Virus record (IMG/VR): IMGVR_UViG_3300036851_000224
Span: 1 to 28,310 of that record
DNA: 28,310 bases
Direction: 5' to 3' (one strand)
Source of the DNA: a virus
Shown here: in pieces, positions 12,827-19,340 of the stretch
Numbering within the stretch: position 1 is the first letter of the stretch
Layout: each line of letters begins with the position of its first letter
Program-made: the position numbers and the translations under genes
Notes under the pieces: model-generated
The model's database searches: none
The model's input: the letters and a program-made list of their open reading frames with translations, nothing else
What the model was told of the DNA's origin: nothing

Positions 12827-13113
12827 GGACGATCAGCCTCCGGAAGTTCAGGACCGAGGTCGCCGACCTGACGGATCAGGTCGAGGTCACCCGGCGTGAC
12901 AGCGACGGCAACATCCACCTGCTCGGCTTCTGGACTCCGTATGCGGCGAAGTCCGATCAGGTCCAGTTGCCAGTGCGGCGGCTGGAGATCCCTGTTCCGG
13001 AGCCGACTGGACCGAAGATCGTCAGGACGCCGGAGGAAGCCGCCGCGGCCGTGCCTGCCCGTGGTGAGCCGTACCCGAAGGAGCAGCAGGCCGGGAGAAG
13101 GAGGAAGCGATGA
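12823..13113 (+). CDS. Phd/YefM-like antitoxin-type small protein (96 aa)
   Basis: ATG 12823 makes an ATGA overlap. Residues 1-40 (MRTISLRKFRTEVADLTDQV then EVTRRDSDGNIHLLGFWTPY) follow the N-terminal fold of Phd/YefM antitoxins: a first strand, a helix that normally reads R.nl...l..V, then a strand pair with a polar turn. The C-terminal half is Pro/Glu/Lys-rich and likely disordered. No toxin gene adjoins it, so it is an orphan, perhaps neutralising a host toxin or acting as a repressor (inference). A second such protein is at 16546. Confidence 0.62.
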   Translation: MRTISLRKFRTEVADLTDQVEVTRRDSDGNIHLLGFWTPYAAKSDQVQLPVRRLEIPVPEPTGPKIVRTPEEAAAAVPARGEPYPKEQQAGRRRKR

Positions 13114-13445
13114 CCGCTCTGACCGGGGCTGAGCGGATCTCAGTCGAGCGAGCCCGTCAACTACTGCCGAGGGAGGACGGCGGCGAGGGCTGGAACGCCG
13201 CGCATGACCGAGGTCAGACTGACGCGCTGGCCCGCGCAGCCGCGGCGTACGCGTTGCCTGCTCACCAGCGGCTCTTCGAGTATGCCAGCGGCGCGTGGAA
13301 GATCAAGCTCGATCTAAGGCATCACATCTGGCCATGGAAGGCCATGTGGTGGAAGCCGACACCGAAGGATCGTATCCGGGAACTGGAGAAGGCAGGAGCC
13401 CTGATCGCCGCCGCGATCGACTCGCTGCTCCAAGAGGAGGGATGA
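13110..13445 (+). CDS. Conserved phage hypothetical protein (111 aa)
   Basis: ATG 13110, ATGA overlap. The motifs ISVERARQL, EGWNAAHDRGQTDALARAAA, YALPA, IWPWKAMWWKPTPKDRIREL and EKAGALIAAAIDSLLQ match a very widespread phage and prophage family with the pattern ER.RQ...EGW...HDD....G.LA.AA..YA...WPW...WKP.D..R.L.KAGALI.AEI..L. All conserved blocks are present, so the protein is intact. Its role has not been established. Confidence 0.88.
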   Translation: MTALTGAERISVERARQLLPREDGGEGWNAAHDRGQTDALARAAAAYALPAHQRLFEYASGAWKIKLDLRHHIWPWKAMWWKPTPKDRIRELEKAGALIAAAIDSLLQEEG

Positions 13446-13446
13446 C

Positions 13447-13848
13447 ATGCGGGTCAACGTCTACGACCACGAGCTGACAGATCGGGTCGAGGTCGCCAAG
13501 GCGACGGCCGACAACACCGGCCAGAGCTTCTACGGCGTCCGGATCTACGTCGGTCCGGTCATCATGCACCAGCCGGGCGACGACGACAGCTCGGCGGTCA
13601 CGTGGTGGGTGCCGTGGTCCCAGCGAGGCGGCCATGACCTCCGGCTGCTGAAGTCGGCGTTCCAGAAGGCGCTGGCCTCGCTCGCCCAGATCGAGGCCGA
13701 GATCCGGCTCGACTCGGCAAACAAGGCTCGGGCCGAACTGGACGCCGAGATCGCGATGACGCCCTCGATCGATGCCCATGGCAACGAGCTGGCGCCGGAG
13801 ATCGTGGAGAACCCACGACGCCACGCCGACGGTTCGTGGCGCCCGTGA
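13447..13848 (+). CDS. Conserved phage hypothetical protein (133 aa)
   Basis: ATG 13447, one base after the previous stop region, with GAGG upstream. MRVNVYDHELTDRVEVAKAT followed by FYGVRIYVGPVIMHQPGDDD and SSAVTWWVPW matches a family recurring in actinobacterial and other phages (MR.NVY.EELT..VE...K......G.RFY......H.PGDDD.SAVTFW). The C-terminal part after about residue 85 is variable (a helical acidic stretch and a Pro/Arg tail). Function unknown. Confidence 0.85.
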   Translation: MRVNVYDHELTDRVEVAKATADNTGQSFYGVRIYVGPVIMHQPGDDDSSAVTWWVPWSQRGGHDLRLLKSAFQKALASLAQIEAEIRLDSANKARAELDAEIAMTPSIDAHGNELAPEIVENPRRHADGSWRP

Positions 13849-14471
13849 CCCGGTTCGAGGGCGTGCTCCTGAAGCCGCTCGACCAACAGGCTGACCGGGA
13901 CGGCTCGCTCATCGACCCGGACGGGGTGAAGTTCGATCCCGACGAGACCTACACGATCTGGCGGGAGTTCAACTACAGCGTCCCGGACGACGTGCTCGGT
14001 AGCGGCAAGATCCATCGAGCCGAAGATGGTTCGCTGATCGTCACTGGCGAGCTGAACGAGAAGGTCCCATTCCCGCGCGACGAGCCGGTTCCGTGGCGCC
14101 TCGCGATCCTCGCGATCGGGATCAAGACGGAAAGCATCATCCGCGGCCAACGAGTATCTGAGTGCGAGTTGTTTGGCATCGGGCTGACTGGCAACCATGT
14201 CGACCCGACCCAGCCACCCGTTGTCGTCAAGGGAACGATCAGGAAGGAAGTACAAATGATCGACAAGGCTGAGATCGAGAAGCGGTTCACCCATCATCGC
14301 CCCGATGCCGACGCGCAGGAGAAGCACGATTGGGCGCGAGCCGCCTTCAAGGCGTTCGCCGAGCAGCTCGCCGACTCCCTGCCCGACAGCCGCGAGAAGA
14401 GCCTCGCCTTCACGGCGCTCGAAGAGTCGTCGTTCTGGGCGCACGCGGCAGTCGCACGAGCGGGCCGGTAG
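13845..14471 (+). CDS. Two-domain protein: phage hypothetical domain plus Acb2-like cyclic-nucleotide sponge domain
   Basis: GTG 13845 gives a GTGA overlap with the upstream stop; GTG 13836 is also in frame. Residues 1-137 look like a phage hypothetical domain (DVLGSGKIHRAEDGSLIVTG; ILAIGIKTESI; SECELFGIGLTGNHVDP). Residues 138-208 carry the signature of the Acb2/Vs.4 hairpin family: IEKRFTHHRPD, WARAAFKAFAEQLADSLPDS, REKSLAFTALEESSFWAHAA, VAR. Acb2 binds cyclic di- and trinucleotides and blocks CBASS and related defences. The two parts are continuous in frame, but an internal ribosome site could make the Acb2 part separately. Confidence 0.8.
   Translation: MTRFEGVLLKPLDQQADRDGSLIDPDGVKFDPDETYTIWREFNYSVPDDVLGSGKIHRAEDGSLIVTGELNEKVPFPRDEPVPWRLAILAIGIKTESIIRGQRVSECELFGIGLTGNHVDPTQPPVVVKGTIRKEVQMIDKAEIEKRFTHHRPDADAQEKHDWARAAFKAFAEQLADSLPDSREKSLAFTALEESSFWAHAAVARAGR
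14241..14258 (+). promoter_or_regulatory. acb2: Internal ribosome site and ATG for the Acb2-like domain
   Basis: Within the 13845-14471 frame, aggaaggaag ends about 6 nt before ATG 14256, which would start a free 71-aa protein (MIDKAEIEKRFTHHRPDADA ... AVARAGR, ending at 14471). Known Acb2 proteins are of similar size, so separate synthesis is plausible. Confidence 0.6.
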
Positions 14472-14481
14472 GAACGTTGGT

Positions 14482-14730
14482 GTGCCGCGCTACGTCCGTG
14501 ACCACGACTCGGTCGGGGACGGTGAGACCTGCACCCGGTGCGGCTCGCTTCGTATCCGTCACATCAAGCAGTCCAGCGGTCACGCGCCCGTTCCGGGAGC
14601 AGATGGTCGATGCGACCACGAACTCGGTGACGGGCGCTGCGGCCGTCTCGTTCGGTTGATCCGTGCCGAGGCGCGCCGCTCCTACTGGATCCACACCGGC
14701 AAGCGAAGAGTGCCATTGCGCCGAGGGTGA
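14482..14730 (+). CDS. Small zinc-binding basic protein (82 aa), GTG start
   Basis: GTG 14482 follows AGGAACG by about 7 nt. Residues 18-58 hold TCTRCGSLRIRHIKQSSGHA then RCDHELGDGRCGRLVR: two Cys pairs separated by a basic loop with His residues, a typical four-Cys ribbon. The C-terminus is basic (AEARRSYWIHTGKRRVPLRR). Nucleic-acid binding is likely from charge and fold type, but unproven. Confidence 0.68.
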   Translation: MPRYVRDHDSVGDGETCTRCGSLRIRHIKQSSGHAPVPGADGRCDHELGDGRCGRLVRLIRAEARRSYWIHTGKRRVPLRRG

Positions 14731-14953
14731 GAATGCTCGCCTCGTCGAATATCGAGGCAAGTGCCTGATCGTCTGCGGCACGATGATCCCGGCGAAACAC
14801 TTCGTCTGCCGCCCGTGTGCTCTCGGGAACCACACGGGCGGCCCCTGTCGACAGTATGTTCCCGATTACCCGCGCAACCTCATCAAGACGTGCAGAGAGT
14901 GCGGCTTCGACGGTGCGCTCCACGAGGTGGGCAGCAATGGCCAGCGGAACTAG
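14663..14953 (+). CDS. Cys-rich zinc-binding protein (96 aa), start uncertain
   Basis: The only ATG/GTG/TTG before the conserved-looking part is GTG 14663, overlapping the previous gene by 68 bp. Cys groups: ECHCAEG, KCLIVCG, FVCRPCALGNHTGGPCRQ and KTCRECGFDG, ten Cys in 96 residues, enough for two zinc sites. The first 15 residues look like overlap sequence, so translation may start later at a non-standard codon. Function unknown. Confidence 0.6.
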   Translation: MPRRAAPTGSTPASEECHCAEGENARLVEYRGKCLIVCGTMIPAKHFVCRPCALGNHTGGPCRQYVPDYPRNLIKTCRECGFDGALHEVGSNGQRN

Positions 14954-15259
14954 ATGAACCAGATCATGCCGGTCGGCGACGGCGTCCTGATCGCGATCGA
15001 GAAAAAGGTCGACATCGGCTTGTTCAGGGTGCTTCAGGCCACGTGGGAGGCGCGGTTCCCGACGGTCCCGTGCCTGATTGTGTCCGAGGCCCAGATCGTC
15101 CAGATGCCGAACGACGCCGGGATCCTCTTCGAGTTCACCGGCCACGACATCAGCCCGACGTTCATCGCCGAGTTCCAACGATGGTGGGAGGAAGTCAATG
15201 GCGCAGAGCAGGTTTCCGGTTCTAGGGATAAGGGGAGGGCCACACCCGCCGACGATTGA
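14954..15259 (+). CDS. Hypothetical protein (101 aa)
   Basis: ATG 14954 directly follows the previous TAG. A compact alpha/beta core (GVLIAIEKKVDIGLFRVLQA; PTVPCLIVSEAQIVQMPNDA; FTGHDISPTFIAEFQRWWEE) looks complete by residue 82. The last 20 residues overlap the next gene by 62 bp and look non-structured. No family recognised. Confidence 0.72.
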   Translation: MNQIMPVGDGVLIAIEKKVDIGLFRVLQATWEARFPTVPCLIVSEAQIVQMPNDAGILFEFTGHDISPTFIAEFQRWWEEVNGAEQVSGSRDKGRATPADD

Positions 15260-15533
15260 GCTGTCGCTCGACGGCAAGCCGATCACGAAGACTACCGGGC
15301 TCGACCTCCGGCTCACGATGCAGACCGACGACGTCGCCCGGGCCACGTGGGTCCAGATCATCGAACCCGACATCGAGGTCGTCCTCGGGCGACAGTTGTT
15401 CCGGGTGACGATCAACGGGCTCAACCTCGGCGTCGTCACGGCCAAGGCGGACACTGTCTGGCAGGCCGTGGCCGACTGCGCGAAACAGCTTGAGGCCGCG
15501 GCCAGAGAGGAGGCACCAGCGAGCACCAGCTAG
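15198..15533 (+). CDS. Hypothetical protein (111 aa)
   Basis: ATG 15198 has a good ribosome site (GGAGGAAG, about 4-5 nt upstream), which fixes the start despite the 62-bp overlap. Beta-rich: TIELSLDGKPITKTTGLDLR, LTMQTDDVARATWVQIIEPD, IEVVLGRQLFRVTINGLNLG; then a C-terminal helix (DTVWQAVADCAKQLEAAARE). It reads like a small beta-sandwich; function unknown. Last gene before the structured leader at 15.54 kb. Confidence 0.72.
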   Translation: MAQSRFPVLGIRGGPHPPTIELSLDGKPITKTTGLDLRLTMQTDDVARATWVQIIEPDIEVVLGRQLFRVTINGLNLGVVTAKADTVWQAVADCAKQLEAAAREEAPASTS

Positions 15534-15543
15534 TTGCACACGG

Positions 15544-15552
15544 TGGTACCCT
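15544..15552 (+). promoter_or_regulatory. Candidate extended -10 promoter
   Basis: TGGTACCCT fits TGnTAnnnT and lies 11 bp after the stop of the 15198 gene. It would start transcription near 15558, upstream of the folded leader. No clear -35. Confidence 0.4.
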
Positions 15553-15557
15553 GTTGA

Positions 15558-15640
15558 CGTCTAGTGGTCGTCCCCCCGGGCACTAGGCAAGGGGTACGCG
15601 CGGCGGGTCGCCAGTCCAAGAGGCGGCCCGCGCGCTTTCT
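15558..15640 (+). ncRNA. Structured leader with terminator-like hairpin (possible attenuator or small RNA)
   Basis: Hairpin 1 pairs ctagtg (15561-15566) with cactag (15581-15586). Hairpin 2 pairs 15598-15612 with 15622-15635: 14 base pairs with one bulged G, a 9-nt loop, and then TTTCT (15636-15640). The ribosome site AGGAGG of the next gene follows at once. With a promoter upstream, the hairpin may yield a short RNA or attenuate the downstream genes; it may also simply end read-through from the left. The 123 bp between genes hold no ORF. Confidence 0.5.
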
Positions 15641-15656
15641 CCCGGGGGCAGGAGGG

Positions 15657-15851
15657 ATGCGAATGGGCCGACACCCCCGGCGTTACCGGAAGCGACGTCC
15701 GCGGCAAGTCGCGAGCGAGGCTGAGCTACTCGCGGTCCTCGAACGGAACGGCTTCATGGAGGTTCCCATTGGTCGACAAGACAAAGGGCTCACCGATCCC
15801 GGAGCGACGGCCGATCGAGACGAAGAAGTCCGAGAAGCCATCCACGCCTGA
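15657..15851 (+). CDS. Small basic protein (64 aa)
   Basis: ATG 15657 follows GCAGGAGGG by about 4 nt. Strongly basic N-terminus (MRMGRHPRRYRKRRPRQVAS) then a helix and turn (EAELLAVLERNGFMEVPIGR). The basic arm suggests nucleic-acid binding. The last 25 residues overlap the next, TTG-started frame and look less structured. Function unknown. Confidence 0.65.
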   Translation: MRMGRHPRRYRKRRPRQVASEAELLAVLERNGFMEVPIGRQDKGLTDPGATADRDEEVREAIHA

Positions 15852-15918
15852 CGAGCAGGCTGATCCAAAGTTCGTCCGAGGGACGATCGACCCCCCGACT
15901 ATCAAGAAAGGGTCCTGA
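15769..15918 (+). CDS. Small Pro/Lys-rich protein (49 aa), TTG start
   Basis: TTG 15769 is preceded by GGAGG at 6 nt, an ideal ribosome site inside the previous gene. The product (MVDKTKGSPIPERRPIETKK then SEKPSTPDEQADPKFVRGTI, DPPTIKKGS) is charged, Pro-rich and likely disordered. It could be a small linker or accessory protein. The good ribosome site is the main support. Confidence 0.5.
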   Translation: MVDKTKGSPIPERRPIETKKSEKPSTPDEQADPKFVRGTIDPPTIKKGS

Positions 15919-15923
15919 ACTCC

Positions 15924-16280
15924 ATGGTGACCACGCTTTCCACGCTGCGGTACTTCCAGCCAGCCGAACCCAAGGACGCCGACTGGCATGCCTATCGGGA
16001 GGACTCGCCGAACGCGCTGTGCGGCATGATCGCGCTCCGTTATAACGTCGACTCAATCCAAGACGCGCTCCCGGGTGGCGCCAAGCTCCACGGTCCCTGC
16101 GCCGACAAGCTCCGCTCGCAGGAGGACGGCACCGAGGCCGCCAGCGAGCCCGGCGAGATGACCGGCGAGATGACCGAGGATGAGGCGACCGGCACCGAGG
16201 AGACCCCGACTGGCGAGGAGACACCCGTCGATGAGGAGACCGGCGAGACTTCGGCCACGCCGGACAACGAGCCCAGCTGA
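15924..16280 (+). CDS. Hypothetical protein with acidic repeat tail (118 aa)
   Basis: ATG 15924 follows the previous stop by 5 bp, with AAAGGG upstream. Residues 1-65 form a small domain (STLRYFQPAEPKDADWHAYR; NALCGMIALRYNVDSIQDAL; HGPCADKL) with two Cys and several His residues. Residues 70-118 are an almost pure Glu/Thr/Gly/Asp tail with short repeats (GEMTGEMTEDEATGTEETPT and similar), very acidic and disordered. Such tails can mimic nucleic acid or tether partners; this is inference. Confidence 0.72.
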   Translation: MVTTLSTLRYFQPAEPKDADWHAYREDSPNALCGMIALRYNVDSIQDALPGGAKLHGPCADKLRSQEDGTEAASEPGEMTGEMTEDEATGTEETPTGEETPVDEETGETSATPDNEPS

Positions 16281-16283
16281 AAG

Positions 16284-16658
16284 TTGGGCTCCATAGCCGA
16301 GTGTCTCGCCGCCCTTCCGGTCGAATACCTGCCGACGGGCGACAAGGCGCTCATCACGGCGTGGGCCGTCCTACAGGCTGACGATCGTCCCGGCCACGAC
16401 TACGTGGCCGCGGTCCTCTGTCTGGAGGACGGCTCATCCGTCATCGCCGAGACGAGCCAGTTCAAGTTCGACTACCGCTGGCATCAGGGGAAGCAGAAGT
16501 TCGTCGACGTTTCAGCTATCCCGGACGCAGGAGATGAGGAACCAGATGCCGACACCGATCAAGAACATGCCGATCTTGGGGGTCAGAGCTTTCCGGGACC
16601 AGTTCCCGACCCTGACCGAGCCGACGAGGGTGATCCGGGCGACGAGCCGCAACGGTAG
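16284..16658 (+). CDS. Hypothetical protein with acidic C-terminus (124 aa), TTG start
   Basis: TTG 16284 lies 3 bp after the previous stop with only a weak ribosome site (GCTGAAAG); no ATG or GTG is available in frame. Residues 1-80 form an alpha/beta domain (LITAWAVLQADDRPGHDYVA, AVLCLEDGSSVIAETSQFKF, DYRWHQGKQKFVDVS). The tail is acidic and Pro-rich, and its last 113 nt overlap the next gene in another frame. Function unknown. Confidence 0.62.
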   Translation: MGSIAECLAALPVEYLPTGDKALITAWAVLQADDRPGHDYVAAVLCLEDGSSVIAETSQFKFDYRWHQGKQKFVDVSAIPDAGDEEPDADTDQEHADLGGQSFPGPVPDPDRADEGDPGDEPQR

Positions 16659-16728
16659 CGGGCCGGTCGTGCTGGGCGTCTGGATGCCCCAGAAGCAGGC
16701 CGAGCCGAAGGCCAAGAAGGGTGCCTGA
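16546..16728 (+). CDS. Second Phd/YefM-like small protein (60 aa)
   Basis: ATG 16546 follows GAGGA by about 5 nt; ATG 16534 in the same frame lacks a ribosome site. PILGVRAFRDQFPTLTEPTR then VIRATSRNGSGPVVLGVWMP has the strand-helix-strand-strand layout of Phd/YefM antitoxins, with V-R-x-F-R-x-x-F-x-x-L-T matching the first helix. The positively charged tail (KQAEPKAKKGA) is short. It resembles the 12823 protein at the same positions. No toxin partner is visible. Confidence 0.66.
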   Translation: MPTPIKNMPILGVRAFRDQFPTLTEPTRVIRATSRNGSGPVVLGVWMPQKQAEPKAKKGA

Positions 16729-17278
16729 TGCGACCAGCGAGGTCGAGGAGTGGGCTCGCGGCGATTGGATGCAGCTCTTCAGTGGTCGGCGGTTCTACCC
16801 GCTTGATCCGCAGCCGGTCGACATCGCCCCAGAGGACATCGCGCACGCTCTCTCGCTCCTCTGCCGATATGGCGGTCATCTCGACCGCTTCTATTCAGTG
16901 GCCGAACACAGCGTCCTGATGTCGCAGGCGGTGGCGCCCGAGCACGCTCTGGTGGCCCTGCTCCATGACGCGACCGAGGCATACGTCGTCGACGTCCCTC
17001 GGCCGCTGAAGCGATACCTGCCCGATTACAAGGCGATCGAGGCGTCGGTCTGGAACGCTATCTGCCTCCGGTTTCATCTCGCAGGCGATCTCCCGCCAGA
17101 GGTCAAAGAGGCTGACACCCGGATCCTTCTGACTGAGCGCGACGTGCTGATGTCGCGAACCATGTACTCGTGGTCGATCGAAGACATGGAGCCGCTGCCC
17201 GTCACGATCCAAGGCTGGGCTCCGACCGATGCGGAGGAGAAGTTCTTCGCTCGACTGGAGGTGCTGTTCCATGAGTGA
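16721..17278 (+). CDS. HD-domain phosphohydrolase, YfbR-like (185 aa)
   Basis: GTG 16721 overlaps the previous stop by 8 bp. WMQLFSGRRFYPLDPQPVDI then APEDIAHALSLLCRYGGHLD and FYSVAEHSVLMSQ match a phage and bacterial HD family. The metal residues are visible: His63 (AEHS), His82-Asp83 (LLHDATEAY) and Asp132 (KEADTRIL). These enzymes cleave phosphate from deoxynucleoside monophosphates or related substrates in the cytoplasm. In phages they are thought to adjust nucleotide pools, and here the enzyme could work with the nearby QueD-like protein. Confidence 0.88.
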   Translation: MPDATSEVEEWARGDWMQLFSGRRFYPLDPQPVDIAPEDIAHALSLLCRYGGHLDRFYSVAEHSVLMSQAVAPEHALVALLHDATEAYVVDVPRPLKRYLPDYKAIEASVWNAICLRFHLAGDLPPEVKEADTRILLTERDVLMSRTMYSWSIEDMEPLPVTIQGWAPTDAEEKFFARLEVLFHE

Positions 17279-17453
17279 GAGGCTAGTCATGGCCCGGGTC
17301 GTCGGCAGGACCGACAACGGGTTGCGGGTCCGCCCGATGGGAGCCCCGGATAGCACGCCGCACTCGATGTGCCCCAAGCTGAGCTGGTGCCAACCAGCCG
17401 AAGTCGCCCTCGCGGCGCTCCAGAAGGACCAGCCACTACCTCGGCGCGGCTGA
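17271..17453 (+). CDS. Small hypothetical protein (60 aa)
   Basis: ATG 17271 overlaps the HD gene by 8 bp and its stop shares one base with the next ATG (TGATG at 17451-17455). MSERLVMARVVGRTDNGLRV then APDSTPHSMCPKLSWCQPAE. The two Cys and His in HSMCPKLSWC could be a partial metal site. Function unknown; translation looks coupled to the ATPase gene after it. Confidence 0.62.
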   Translation: MSERLVMARVVGRTDNGLRVRPMGAPDSTPHSMCPKLSWCQPAEVALAALQKDQPLPRRG

Positions 17454-19201
17454 TGGCCAGCAAGATGCTGGAGATCGGAGCGGGGCTGACCCTTCCGCTC
17501 TCGTGGATGACCATGGCGTCGGTCGTCTACGGCAACCGGGGGACCGGCAAGTCGACATTCGGACGGGTCATCGCCGAAGAGATCGTGAACCACGGCCAGC
17601 GGTTCTGCGCTCTGGACATCGCGGGCGCCTTCTGGGGCTTGAAGGCGTCGGCCTCCGGGACTGATACGGGCCTTCCCATCGTCATCTTCGGAGGCGAGCA
17701 CGCCGACGTCCCGCTGGAGACCGGCGCTGGGACCAAGGTCGCCGAAGTCGTGGCCTCGATCAGCCAGTCCGTGATCCTCGACTTCGAGCTGATGTCGAAG
17801 GGCAAGCAGATCGCCTTCCTCGGGGAGTTCCTCGAACGGCTCTATCACATCAACCGCGACCCGCTGCTGCTCCTCATGGACGAGGCCCAGCGGTACGCGC
17901 CCCAGAAGCCAATGAGCGTCGAGGCGAACAAGACCCTCGGCGCGACCGAGGACATCGTGAAGCTCGGCCGGAAGCACGGCCTTGGCCCGGTCGTCTTCAC
18001 TCAGCGCGGCTCCGGGCTGAACAAGGAGGTCAGCGAGCTGGCCGACGTTCTGGTCGCGTTCCGTTCACCGGGCGTCCTCGACCAGAAGCGCATTAAGGAA
18101 TGGCTGGAGGCGAATGCCACCGCCGAGCAGCAGAAAGAGGTCATGGCCAAGATCTCATCGCTGCCGACCGGCACGGCGATCGTCGCCTCGAACCACCCTG
18201 ATCTGCCGCTCTTCGGGGCGTTTGCCATCCGGCGGCCGCGTACGTTCGACAGCTCGGCAACCCCGAAGCCCGGTGAGAGGCGGGTCGAGCCGAAGGTACT
18301 CGCGCAGGCCGATATCGAGGTCCTGAAGGTCGAGATGGCCGAAGCTATCGAACGGGCCAAGGCCGAAGACCCGAAGGAGCTGCGGAAGGAGGTCGCCCGC
18401 CTGAAGGGTCAGATTGCCGATCTCATCGCGGATCCTATGAAGGTCGAATACGAGACGATTGTCGAGAAGCCGGTGCCGTTCCTGACCGACGAGGCCCGCG
18501 CACAGATCGACGAGCTGACGGCCACGCTCCAGTCGATCTCGGAGCAGCTCGACACGGAGTCCGTGCGCCAGCCAATTGCATTGGATCGCCTCCATACAGA
18601 GCCTACGAAGGCTGTCATCCACGAATGGAAGCCAGACTTGCGACCAGCGCGCATCGAAGATATGGGCCGGGCCGACCCGGAGAAGCTGCGTCAGGCTGGC
18701 ATCGCGGTCGCGGTAGCTGCGCGTTCGCCGTCTGACGGCGAGATGAAGCTCGGCAAGCCGGAGCTGGCCATCCTCGCGACGCTGGCTGTCAATCCCGAGG
18801 GCCTGATCCAGAAGCGGCTGTCGACCCTGACCGGCTACTCGATCAAGTCGTCGGGGTTCGGGATCGCTCTGGCAACCCTTCGACGAGAGGAGCTGGTCGA
18901 GAAGGGGCCGCTCATCAAGATCACCGACAAGGGACTCGGTTATGTGCCGGACGGTGTCGAGCTGCCGCCACCGCCCGGACCCGAGCTGGTCGACTACTGG
19001 CTCCGGAAGCTGAAGACGACCGAACAGAGGATCCTGCGAGTGATGATCGACGCACACCCGGAGCAGCTGACCATCGACGAGATAGCTGAGCGAGCGGGCT
19101 ATTCCCCAAAGTCATCGGGTCTCGGGATCGCGTTGGGGAAACTCAGGAGCACGAAGCTCATCAACGGCTTCCGCGTTAGCGAGGATGTTGTCGGCAGTTA
19201 G
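17453..19201 (+). CDS. HerA/FtsK-like ATPase with two C-terminal winged helices (582 aa)
   Basis: ATG 17453 (TGATG overlap). Walker A is GNRGTGKST (residues 27-35) and Walker B LLLLMDEAQ (138-146), in the layout of HerA/FtsK P-loop ATPases that pump or unwind DNA as hexamers. Residues about 310-400 are a charged coiled coil (KVEMAEAIERAKAEDPKELR). Two similar winged-helix domains end the protein, one with LTGYSIKSSGFGIALATLRR and one with AGYSPKSSGLGIALGKLRS. This architecture recurs in phage and bacterial ATPases of unknown role. No NurA-type nuclease adjoins it. Confidence 0.85.
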   Translation: MASKMLEIGAGLTLPLSWMTMASVVYGNRGTGKSTFGRVIAEEIVNHGQRFCALDIAGAFWGLKASASGTDTGLPIVIFGGEHADVPLETGAGTKVAEVVASISQSVILDFELMSKGKQIAFLGEFLERLYHINRDPLLLLMDEAQRYAPQKPMSVEANKTLGATEDIVKLGRKHGLGPVVFTQRGSGLNKEVSELADVLVAFRSPGVLDQKRIKEWLEANATAEQQKEVMAKISSLPTGTAIVASNHPDLPLFGAFAIRRPRTFDSSATPKPGERRVEPKVLAQADIEVLKVEMAEAIERAKAEDPKELRKEVARLKGQIADLIADPMKVEYETIVEKPVPFLTDEARAQIDELTATLQSISEQLDTESVRQPIALDRLHTEPTKAVIHEWKPDLRPARIEDMGRADPEKLRQAGIAVAVAARSPSDGEMKLGKPELAILATLAVNPEGLIQKRLSTLTGYSIKSSGFGIALATLRREELVEKGPLIKITDKGLGYVPDGVELPPPPGPELVDYWLRKLKTTEQRILRVMIDAHPEQLTIDEIAERAGYSPKSSGLGIALGKLRSTKLINGFRVSEDVVGS

Positions 19202-19205
19202 GCTC

Positions 19206-19233
19206 TTGAAGGCGGTCAGCGACCTGCTATGCT
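19206..19233 (+). promoter_or_regulatory. Candidate promoter (TTGAAG - 16 bp - TATGCT, extended -10)
   Basis: TTGAAG (19206-19211) and TATGCT (19228-19233) are 16 bp apart, and TGC before the -10 makes it an extended -10. It begins 4 bp after the ATPase stop and is the best -35/-10 pair seen in the window. Transcription would start near 19240. Confidence 0.6.
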
Positions 19234-19240
19234 GCCGCCC

Positions 19241-19340
19241 AATCGCACAGAGAACGCTGGTCGTGCGTTTCGTGGGCTTCGCACGCATCGGCATCCCGAA
19301 CGGACGGGTCGGCCTCAGTGGCTGGCCCGTCCCTTCTTTC
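19241..19340 (+). ncRNA. Candidate small RNA or attenuator leader before queD-like gene
   Basis: About 100 nt between the promoter and the ribosome site of the next gene, with no ORF. Hairpin A can pair cgtgcg with cgcacg (around 19262-19267 and 19280-19285). Hairpin B (19302-19314 with 19320-19332) has 13 pairs, two of them G-U, a 5-nt loop (tcagt) and a following CTTCTTTC, a good intrinsic terminator. An alternative pairing, tccct with agggat, would cover the ribosome site. This suits a leader that can be switched. Confidence 0.55.
19302..19340 (+). terminator. Intrinsic terminator-like hairpin
   Basis: The 13-bp stem with a tcagt loop is followed by CCTTCTTTC. It lies 10-20 nt before the ATG of the queD-like gene, downstream of the candidate promoter. 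Confidence 0.6.

Noticed and set aside
15540-15650. Possible tRNA in the folded gap
   Set aside because: No T-loop sequence, acceptor stem or anticodon arm of the right spacing can be formed.
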